A stretch of DNA of 11,651 bases from JAMOQA01 sp964420365 (lineage in GTDB: Bacteria; Acidobacteriota; Polarisedimenticolia; J045), in contig CAYQTA010000095.1 of assembly GCA_964420365.1 (NCBI GenBank), positions 1 to 11,651 of the forward strand, written 5' to 3'. The notes beneath the pieces were generated by a model that made no database searches, was not told the DNA's origin, and worked only from the letters and a program-made list of their open reading frames with translations. Below are positions 6,028 to 11,651 of the stretch, piece by piece; the stretch's first letter is position 1; every line of letters starts with the position of its first letter. The translations under genes were made by a program, and so were the position numbers.

Positions 6028-7818
6028 CTACCGGACATACCCGAGGCTTCGCAGTCGTTCCAGGACGTCCGCCTCCAGCTCGGGGCTCGCCGCCGGGGCC
6101 CGTGCCGGCTCGACCCGCGTTCGCACCCGGCGGACCCCGGGCAGGGCCGACCGCCCCTCGATGCGGGTGTCCACCGGGTACCCGGACAGCGCCAGGACCG
6201 TGGGAGCGACGTCCTCCGGCCGGAGGATCTCCCTCGGGACCGCGCCCGGCCCCGGCGGCAGGACGAGGAACCCCCGTTCCCCGCACCCGGCCCGCCCGGG
6301 CATCCCGACGACGACGAGCAGGGTTCCGGGCGTCCGCAGTTCCTCGAGACGCGGCAGTTCCGCCCGCGCCAACGCCTCCAGGCGCTCGAGGGTCGACCAC
6401 GGGTCCCGCCCGGCGCGCCGGCACCCGTCGCGGACCAGGTCCGCCCCCGGAAGGTAGACGAACAGGGCCCGGACCTCCGGGTCGCGCAGGATGTCCCGTG
6501 CGGCGGCGAGGTGGAACAGGTCGACCCGCAGCGCATCCCGGGCGGGGCCCGGATCCGCCCCGGGGAACACCTCCCGCGCGGCCCGGGTGGCCTCCCGCAG
6601 CCAGCCGGGGGCCCGGCCCCTGCCGAACGACGCGGGCCAGTTCGCCTCCGCGAGCCCCTTCCCCCGAACCGCCGCGACGAACGCCCCGTCGGAGACCACG
6701 TAGCCCCCGGCCGGCCCGGGCGAGACGCTCGGCCACGTTCCCCACCAGCCGACGACACCGGTCTTGACCGCGTCCGCCGTGTATTCCCAGAGGGCCGGTA
6801 CCCGCCGCACGCCGGCCCTGACCGGCCGCTCCACGGTCGGCCACAGGCGGGACAGGACCTCGAGCGGGCCCGCCGCGAGCCCCCGACGGACCAGGGGCGC
6901 ATGGGCTCCCTGGAGCCCCCTCATCCCCGCACCGAGGACGCCATGCGTCGCCGGAGAACAACCGGTGGCGAGGCTCGTCCAGAGAGCCACCGGGTCGGTC
7001 TCTCCCGCCGCGTCGACCGGGAGGACGACTCCCCCACCGAGGAGATCGGCCGCGCCGGGGAAATCCCGGTCGAGCAGGCCGCGCATCTCGGGCAGGCCCA
7101 TCCCGTCCCATCCGAGGAGAACGACCCGGTCCGGCGCATCGGCCGCGGGGACGATCCGCGCTCCCCCGCGGCGCACCGGCGCGAGGGTGGCGACCAGGGC
7201 GGCCGTGACCGCCAGGACGAGGGCCAAGCCCAGGCTCGGCAGGAAGGCCCGCGAGCGCCTCCGGGGGCCACGGCCGGCCGCCGCGATCGCCTCGGGAAGG
7301 GTGGCCGCCGCCACGATCCGGCCGGTGATCCCGGCACCGAGGACGAGGGCCAGCAGGCCGGCCAGGTCCCCCGGCGTGACGTCCGAGGCTCGCAGGGCCC
7401 ACCAGGTTCCGAGCCAGGCGGCGAGCACCCCGGCGGCCCCGAGCCCGGCCGCGAGGGACGCCCGGCGCGGCGAGAGGTCGGGCCGGAGACGTCCGGCGAG
7501 ACGGACGAGCAGGGCGGCGAGCGCCTCCCCCAGGGCGACAACCAGGCCGAGGACCGGCGCGAAGAGGACCCCGTAGAGCACCCCGTCCGGCCACGCGGGC
7601 ACGAGTCCCCGGCTCCCGGCAACCACGACCGCCGCCAGGATCGCCGCCAGGAGCGGGCCCGCGATCAGCCCGGCCAGCAGGGCCGAGAGGACGATCCGCT
7701 GCCAGGGAGCCCGTCCCGTCCCGAGGAAGAGCCGCTCGAGCGGGGTCTCCAGGTAACCCCGCTCCCGGAGGGCATCCCGGACGGCGTCGTACCCGCGGCC
7801 CTCGCCCCGGCCCGTCAC
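6028..7818 (-). CDS. Five-TM membrane protein with degenerate alkaline-phosphatase/phosphodiesterase domain
   Basis: 596 residues from GTG 7818, two bases after the upstream stop and preceded by GGGAG. After about 40 cytoplasmic residues come five likely membrane segments (about 42-68, 79-108, 119-142, 151-173 and 191-213). The domain from about 230 would then face outward. It has the type I phosphodiesterase start (LLGWDGMG, Asp238), the nucleophile-region motif ETDPVALWTSLATG (Thr274) and THGVLG (His292), and it ends in LERLRSLGYVR, a tail I associate with this family. Later metal ligands look lost: the usual SDHG site reads VVGMPGRAG (503-511), the D-x3-H motif keeps Asp460 but not the His, and the last His-bearing loop reads GCGERG. 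This suggests weak or no catalysis, perhaps a binding or structural role. Family members hydrolyse phosphate mono- or diesters or transfer phospho-groups to glycans or lipids. It forms a coupled pair with the prenyl synthase. Confidence 0.8.
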   Translation of the reverse strand: MTGRGEGRGYDAVRDALRERGYLETPLERLFLGTGRAPWQRIVLSALLAGLIAGPLLAAILAAVVVAGSRGLVPAWPDGVLYGVLFAPVLGLVVALGEALAALLVRLAGRLRPDLSPRRASLAAGLGAAGVLAAWLGTWWALRASDVTPGDLAGLLALVLGAGITGRIVAAATLPEAIAAAGRGPRRRSRAFLPSLGLALVLAVTAALVATLAPVRRGGARIVPAADAPDRVVLLGWDGMGLPEMRGLLDRDFPGAADLLGGGVVLPVDAAGETDPVALWTSLATGCSPATHGVLGAGMRGLQGAHAPLVRRGLAAGPLEVLSRLWPTVERPVRAGVRRVPALWEYTADAVKTGVVGWWGTWPSVSPGPAGGYVVSDGAFVAAVRGKGLAEANWPASFGRGRAPGWLREATRAAREVFPGADPGPARDALRVDLFHLAAARDILRDPEVRALFVYLPGADLVRDGCRRAGRDPWSTLERLEALARAELPRLEELRTPGTLLVVVGMPGRAGCGERGFLVLPPGPGAVPREILRPEDVAPTVLALSGYPVDTRIEGRSALPGVRRVRTRVEPARAPAASPELEADVLERLRSLGYVR

Positions 7819-7820
7819 GG

Positions 7821-8705
7821 TCAGCGCTCCCGCTCGCCCACGTACCGGGCGAGCGCCTCGAGGACCTCGGTTCCCCGCCCGAGGGGCGCGAGGCTCTGCA
7901 CCGCGGTTTCGACGAGGTCCGCCGCCAGCCGCCGCGCCCCCTCGACGCCGGCATACGTGACGAAGCTGGCCCCGCCCCGGTCCTTCCCGGTGTCCTTGCC
8001 GATCGTCTCGGGGTTCCCGGTGGCGTCCAGCAGGTCGTCGGTGATCTGGAACGCCAGGCCGAGGTTCTTCGCGTAGGCGTGGAGGGCGGCCCGCTCGGCC
8101 GGGCCCGCCCCGGCGATCCGCGCCGCCTCGACGGCGCAGGCGATGAAGAGGCTCCCGGTCTTGAGGGCATGGATCCGTTCGAGGTCCTCGAGGCCCGGGG
8201 CCGTCTCCCGCGCCGCGAGGTCGAGCGCCTCCCCGGCGATCATCCCGTCCTCGCCCACCGCCTCGGCGAGGGCCGCCACGGCACCGACGGCGTCGTCCCG
8301 GCCCATCCATCGGGCCCGGCAACGCTCCGCCAGGTAGCCGAACCCCCGGGAGAGGAGACCGATCGCGGCCAGCATGGCGGTGGCCTCCCCGAACACCAGG
8401 TGGTTCGCCGGGGCACCCCGCCGGCGCCTCGCGTCGTCGAAGGCCGGCAGGTCGTCCAGGATCAGGGAAGCCGCGTGGACCATCTCGACGGCGACGGCGA
8501 GGGGCAGGACGTCCGACCGGCGCCCTCCGAAGAGATCGGCGACCGCGAGGCAGACGATCCCCCGCAGCCGCTTGCCGGGCAGGAGGAGCGTGTAGCGCAT
8601 CGCCTCGACCAGGCGCCCCGGGTCCGGCTGCCGCGGGGGCAGCGCGCCCTGCAGGGCCTGCTCGACCACCGCCCGCCGTTCCTCGAGGTACGCGCCGAGG
8701 TCCAC
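7821..8705 (-). CDS. Polyprenyl diphosphate synthase, probably geranylgeranyl (or farnesyl) diphosphate synthase
   Basis: 294 residues, close to the usual length of the IspA/CrtE family. GTG 8705 is chosen because GGGAGG lies 4 nt upstream and the frame above it has no family character. It condenses isopentenyl diphosphate with allylic diphosphates in the cytoplasm, making precursors for quinones, carotenoids or membrane lipids. Motifs seen: PGKRLR (43-48), first Asp-rich motif DDLPAFDD (84-91), KTG (182-184), and FQITDDLLD (219-227) as the second Asp-rich motif with KDTGKD behind it. The fifth residue before the first motif is Ala79 (HAASLILDD). E. coli-type farnesyl synthases have an aromatic residue there, so the smaller side chain and the CrtE-like FGEATAMLAAIGLLSR stretch favour a C20 product. 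The next gene starts 2 bp after the stop, so the pair is translationally coupled. Confidence 0.9.
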   Translation of the reverse strand: MDLGAYLEERRAVVEQALQGALPPRQPDPGRLVEAMRYTLLLPGKRLRGIVCLAVADLFGGRRSDVLPLAVAVEMVHAASLILDDLPAFDDARRRRGAPANHLVFGEATAMLAAIGLLSRGFGYLAERCRARWMGRDDAVGAVAALAEAVGEDGMIAGEALDLAARETAPGLEDLERIHALKTGSLFIACAVEAARIAGAGPAERAALHAYAKNLGLAFQITDDLLDATGNPETIGKDTGKDRGGASFVTYAGVEGARRLAADLVETAVQSLAPLGRGTEVLEALARYVGERER

Positions 8706-8803
8706 CGTCCCTCCCGTCTTCCGTGCGCGGGGACCATCATGCCTCCCGGCGGGGAACCCGGCCAGCGTGGTCCGGTCCCGGTTCCGGGCCCTACATTGGC
8801 CAC
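8706..8803. promoter_or_regulatory. Divergent promoter region, with a probable leaderless start on the plus strand
   Basis: This 98-bp gap separates the divergent prenyl synthase and ZU5/DPBB genes. On the plus strand TACATT (8792-8797) is a good -10 placed so that transcription would begin at about 8804, the GTG itself. No Shine-Dalgarno precedes that codon, which fits a leaderless message; the -35 is poor. On the minus strand a GGGAGG stands before GTG 8705, but no clear promoter is seen. Confidence 0.4.
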
Positions 8804-9988
8804 GTGAACCGGAGACCGCGCGAGCGGTGGCAGGTCCCGGTCGCGGTCGGGCTGGCCGTGACCCTCGTCCTCCTTTCGCTCCTCGTGTTCGGTCCGCAGG
8901 TGATCGAGTTGCTCCGGTCACGGCTGAAGCCTCCCGCCAGGCGCCACGAGCCCGCGCGGGCGGCCACCCCCCGCACGGCTCCGCCCGGCGAGCCCTCCCT
9001 CGACGACATGGAACCCCTCGACCGCGTGGCCGTCCCGGTGCGGGCGGCGGAGGGAGCCTCCATCGTCGCCCCGGGAGGGTTCGCACGCCTCGAGATCCCC
9101 CCGGACGCGCTGCCCGGGGATCGCCGGGTCGTCATGGTCCGCTGGCTGGTGGACCACCCCGCGGACCCCACCGGGTTCGCCCTCGACCTCCAGCCGGAGG
9201 GGCTCGTCTTCCGTCGCCCGGTCCGGCTCGAGATGGCGCTCCCCCCGGGGATCGAGCCCTCCCAGGCGGAGATCGTCGTCTACGACCCGGGCAGCGGCCG
9301 CTGGGTGCCCGAACGGGACCAGGCGCCCTCGTCCGACGGGACGCGCCTCGTCGCCCGGCTCAGCCACTTCTCGCTCCGGCGCGTCCGGATCCACCCCGGG
9401 ATGAACTTCCCCTACGACCCGGACCGCGGGCGGGCGACCTTCTACCTCGAGACCGACGCGGGCAACACGTTTGAACGCCTCGTGGAAGGGCGCTGGAAGG
9501 CGGTCCGGCGGCGGACCAGCGCCTACCGCGAGCTGATGAAGATGGGACGCCTCGGCCGGCACGACCTGATCCTCTCGGGCCGGCTCCGGGCGATCACCGG
9601 CCCGCGGCCGCGACCCGAGGTGTTCGAGGACGAGCGCCGGACGGTCGCGATGCCGCCGGGCGTGCCGGAGGCCCGCACGGGGTGGGTCGAGATCGAGCGC
9701 CTCGACGCGGACGGGAACCCGACCGGGGTCCGCGTGATCGCCCGGGTCAACGATTACGGGCCGGGGCCCGCGCCGCGCCGCGCCGGTGTCATCGTCGACA
9801 TGACCCGGGCGACGATGGAGGCGCTCGGGTTCGCGTGGGGCCGGGAGTTCGGCCTGGCGAACGGGAACCCGGACATCGCCTGGATCCGGGTGCCGGACGG
9901 CAGGGGCGGCATCACGCACCACGTGCCGGTCCGGGTCCGCGCGTTCGAGCCCCGAACGCCCCGCTCCTGGGCCTGCCGTCTCCACTGA
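8804..9988 (+). CDS. Membrane-anchored protein with ZU5-like domain and RlpA-like double-psi beta-barrel
   Basis: 394 residues from GTG 8804. Residues 1-10 are basic and 11-37 form one membrane segment (VPVAVGLAVTLVLLSLLVFG), so the rest should lie in the periplasm on a proline-rich linker (about 41-66). Residues about 82-196 resemble a ZU5 domain (SIVAPGGFARLEIPPDALPG, then LQPEGLVFRRPVRLEMALP). The C-terminal part (about 280-365) looks like the double-psi beta-barrel of RlpA. It has VRVIARVNDYGPG (309-321) with Asp317 at the place of the RlpA catalytic Asp in its DRGP motif, then VIVDMTRATMEALGF (329-343), which matches the IDLSxxAAxxLG signature. RlpA-type barrels bind or cleave peptidoglycan glycan strands. 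The first half of an RlpA barrel is not evident, so activity is uncertain. The kinase gene follows 83 bp downstream on the same strand. Confidence 0.7.
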   Translation: MNRRPRERWQVPVAVGLAVTLVLLSLLVFGPQVIELLRSRLKPPARRHEPARAATPRTAPPGEPSLDDMEPLDRVAVPVRAAEGASIVAPGGFARLEIPPDALPGDRRVVMVRWLVDHPADPTGFALDLQPEGLVFRRPVRLEMALPPGIEPSQAEIVVYDPGSGRWVPERDQAPSSDGTRLVARLSHFSLRRVRIHPGMNFPYDPDRGRATFYLETDAGNTFERLVEGRWKAVRRRTSAYRELMKMGRLGRHDLILSGRLRAITGPRPRPEVFEDERRTVAMPPGVPEARTGWVEIERLDADGNPTGVRVIARVNDYGPGPAPRRAGVIVDMTRATMEALGFAWGREFGLANGNPDIAWIRVPDGRGGITHHVPVRVRAFEPRTPRSWACRLH

Positions 9989-10023
9989 TCCGGGGTACCC
10001 TTCCGCCGGCACCGGCAAGACGT

Positions 10024-10054
10024 CCGCCGGGACGACCGGAAGGTCGCCCGGCGG
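10024..10054 (+). promoter_or_regulatory. Long hairpin with GGAA tetraloop just upstream of the kinase ribosome binding site
   Basis: CCGCCGGG (10024-10031) and CGACC (10033-10037), with A10032 bulged, pair with GGTCG (10042-10046) and CCCGGCGG (10047-10054). The GGAA loop fits the GNRA pattern. This gives 13 bp broken by one bulge, directly before the GGGGAG of the kinase gene. There is no U-tract, so termination is unlikely. An mRNA-stability or translational control element is possible but inferred. Confidence 0.45.
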
Positions 10055-10071
10055 CGAGGGGAGAACGGCGG

Positions 10072-10965
10072 ATGGGCCTCAGGGATCACCGGGACTGGCG
10101 CCAGCCCGTGCCGGAGGGCACGAGTTCCTTCGAGCTGGAGCTGGGCGGCGTGCGGGTCCGCGTGTCCGACCTGCCCGCTCCCTGGGACCCGTTCGTCCGG
10201 GAACAGTACCACCCGTTCGCCACCGAGCCGGGGAAGGGTCCCGCTCCCGACCTCGTGATCCGGTGCCGCCAGGAACCGGACCGGGTCGTCGTCCCCCTGC
10301 CGCCCCCCGGGGAGATGACCGTGATCGAGATCGACCGCGAGGGTCCCCGCCGGTTCCGGGTGCGATCGCACTGGCAGGAGGGATTCCTCGACCTCGACCG
10401 GGGCGAGGGAGAACTCGTCCTGACCGCCCGGGCCTGGGACCTGTTCAGCATCTCGGTGGAGAACTTCCTGCGGGTCGCCTTCCAGCTCCTCGTGATCGAG
10501 CGCGGGAAGTTCCTCTTCCACGCCGCGGCGATCGTCGACGGCGGAAGGGTCCATCTCTTCTTCGGGCCCTCGGGCGCGGGCAAGTCGACCGCTACGGAGT
10601 TCTCCGCCCCGCGCCACGCGCTCTCCGACGACATGGTCCTGCTCGACGTCTCCGGGGACGAACCGCGGGCCTGGTCGGTTCCCTTCTACATGGTGTTCCC
10701 CCCGGAGGAGCGGCTCGCCGGCTCCTGGCCGATCGCCGGCGCGTTCCGGCTGCGGCAGGCGCCGGACGACCGGCTCGAGCCGCTCTCCCCGGCCCGGGCG
10801 GTGGCGACGGTCTCGGCGAGCGTCCCCTTCGTGCACGAGCTCGGTGTCCCCCACGACGGGCTGACGCGCCTCGTCGCCCGCTTCTGCGAGCGCGTCCCGG
10901 TCTACGACCTCCACTTCACGAGGAGCGCCCGCTTCTGGGACGTGATCCACCGGGAACTCGGCTAG
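10072..10965 (+). CDS. HPr-kinase-like (HprK-related) P-loop kinase
   Basis: 297 residues from ATG 10072, with GGGGAG 8 nt upstream. The N-terminal half (1-145) has no motif I recognise. The kinase core starts with LFHAAAIVDGGRVHLFFGPSG: His150 precedes a Walker A loop GPSGAGKST (165-173). ALSDDMVLL (184-191), with Asp186 and Asp187, matches the acidic metal-binding motif of the HprK/PEP carboxykinase fold. True HPr kinase/phosphorylases carry a distinct N-terminal domain and control sugar uptake. Stand-alone short relatives like this one occur in RiPP clusters, for example the lasso-peptide kinase ThcoK, which phosphorylates the precursor's C-terminal serine. Here the RiPP precursor at 4222-4338 also ends in serine, but it lies about 5.7 kb away on the other strand, so the link is a hypothesis. 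The gene may share a transcript with the ZU5/DPBB gene. Its stop overlaps that of uvrC. Confidence 0.8.
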   Translation: MGLRDHRDWRQPVPEGTSSFELELGGVRVRVSDLPAPWDPFVREQYHPFATEPGKGPAPDLVIRCRQEPDRVVVPLPPPGEMTVIEIDREGPRRFRVRSHWQEGFLDLDRGEGELVLTARAWDLFSISVENFLRVAFQLLVIERGKFLFHAAAIVDGGRVHLFFGPSGAGKSTATEFSAPRHALSDDMVLLDVSGDEPRAWSVPFYMVFPPEERLAGSWPIAGAFRLRQAPDDRLEPLSPARAVATVSASVPFVHELGVPHDGLTRLVARFCERVPVYDLHFTRSARFWDVIHRELG

Positions 10966-11651
10966 CCCTCCCCCTCCTCGCGCCGATCGAACCACTCCCG
11001 GATCCTGCGGGCGCGGGCCGGCCCGACCGCGGCCGCCAGGGCTTCCCCGGTCGCCTCCCGCACGCCGGCCACGGAGCCGAACTGGGCGAGCAGCCGCTTC
11101 GCGATCACCGGCCCGATCCCCGGGATCTCCGTCAGAACCGTCCGGAACTCCGCCCGCGACCGGGCCCGGCGATGTCCCCGCAACGCGAACCGGTGGGCCT
11201 CGTCCCGGAGTTGCTGGAGCAGGTGGAGGAGCGGGTCGCCCCGTTCGAGCCGCACCGGCTCGTCCCGGCCGGGCAGGAAGATCTCCTCGTCCCGCTTCGC
11301 CAGGGAGAGGACGGAAAGGCCGTCCGCGCCGGCCTCCGCGACGGCGCGCACGGCCGCGGCCAGCTGGCCCTTCCCCCCGTCGACCAGCACGGCGTCCGGC
11401 AGCCGTTTCCCTTCCCGCACCAGGCGGCGCACCCGGCGGCCGAGGACATCGGCGAGGGCGGCGTAGTCGTCCCCGGGCCTCGCCGCCCGGGGCCGGTAGA
11501 GCCGGTAGTCCGACTTCTTCGGCCGCCCACCCTCGAAGACGACGAGCGAAACCCTGGGCTCGGTTCCCTGGACGTGGCTCGCGTCGAGCGCCTCGACCCG
11601 GTAGGGCACCTCGTCGAGCCCGAGCAGGTCCCGCAGCGCCTCGAGGGCGGC
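10962..11651 (-). CDS. uvrC: UvrC, excinuclease ABC subunit C, C-terminal part (5' end beyond window)
   Basis: The frame is open from the right edge for 229 codons to TAG 10964-10962, and the N-terminal GIY-YIG half lies outside. What remains is the RNase-H-like nuclease domain: LDASHVQG (first catalytic Asp), PGDDYAAL, LPDAVLVDGGKGQL (second catalytic Asp), SLAKRDEEIFLPG and RDEAHRFALRGHRR, all characteristic of UvrC. The tandem helix-hairpin-helix segment follows (LTEIPGIGPVIAKRLLAQFGSVAGVREAT). UvrC makes the dual incisions in nucleotide excision repair with UvrA and UvrB in the cytoplasm. No residue expected in this half appears to be missing. It is convergent with the kinase gene, and the two share a CTAG at their stop codons. 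Confidence 0.95.
   Translation of the reverse strand, partial: AALEALRDLLGLDEVPYRVEALDASHVQGTEPRVSLVVFEGGRPKKSDYRLYRPRAARPGDDYAALADVLGRRVRRLVREGKRLPDAVLVDGGKGQLAAAVRAVAEAGADGLSVLSLAKRDEEIFLPGRDEPVRLERGDPLLHLLQQLRDEAHRFALRGHRRARSRAEFRTVLTEIPGIGPVIAKRLLAQFGSVAGVREATGEALAAAVGPARARRIREWFDRREEGEG

Noticed and set aside
8723..8803. An ATG at 8723 as start of the ZU5/DPBB gene
   Set aside because: It would add a Gly/Arg/Pro-rich stretch before the membrane anchor and cover the likely -10 element. GTG 8804 places the basic n-region directly before the membrane segment.
8706..9086. N-terminal extension of the prenyl synthase frame
   Set aside because: It overlaps the opposite gene and has no family similarity; GTG 8705 has GGGAGG upstream and gives the normal family length.
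1..11651. CRISPR arrays, tRNA or rRNA genes, insertion sequences
   Set aside because: No regularly spaced repeats, tRNA-like cloverleaf, rRNA segment, transposase gene or paired terminal repeats were seen on reading both strands.

Overview
The window is very GC-rich, and every coding region shows the matching bias for G or C in third codon positions. The gene content suggests a high-GC Gram-negative-type bacterium, perhaps an Acidobacteriota or similar lineage: a secreted gingipain-like C25 protease with fibronectin III repeats, a membrane-anchored alkaline-phosphatase-fold protein ending in an LRSLGYVR-type tail, and a small RiPP locus built on a PqqD-like protein and a radical SAM enzyme. 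The lineage is inference only; there is no rRNA or other firm marker here.

Layout. Positions 1-3855 (minus) hold a large secreted C25 cysteine peptidase whose C-terminus runs off the left edge. Positions 3856-4221 hold no gene but contain a strong hairpin terminator and a pair of 12-bp palindromes. Positions 4222-5933 (minus) are the most interesting part. A PqqD-like RiPP recognition element and a radical SAM/SPASM-type enzyme overlap at ATGA. After a hairpin and a second promoter-like sequence comes a 38-residue ORF with a strong ribosome binding site. It reads like a RiPP precursor: a basic YxxP-containing leader and a two-cysteine tail ending in GPIQS. This small gene is short enough to be missed by routine gene calling.

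Positions 6028-8705 (minus) carry a translationally coupled pair: a polyprenyl (probably geranylgeranyl) diphosphate synthase and a five-TM protein with an alkaline-phosphatase-like domain that has lost most metal ligands. From a 98-bp divergent intergenic region, two genes run on the plus strand. The first is a single-TM protein with a ZU5-like domain and an RlpA-like double-psi beta-barrel (8804-9988). The second is an HPr-kinase-like P-loop kinase (10072-10965). The C-terminal half of uvrC comes in convergently from the right edge and shares a CTAG with the kinase stop codon.

How the genes may work together. The PqqD-like protein should bind the precursor leader and hand it to the radical SAM enzyme, which would modify the Cys/Asp-containing tail. 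HPr-kinase homologues are known in some lasso-peptide clusters to phosphorylate a C-terminal serine. This precursor ends in serine and such a kinase lies about 5.7 kb away, so a functional link is possible but unproven. The secreted C25 protease beside the precursor could be a processing enzyme or an unrelated neighbour. The isoprenoid, phosphatase-like and uvrC genes look like ordinary neighbours.
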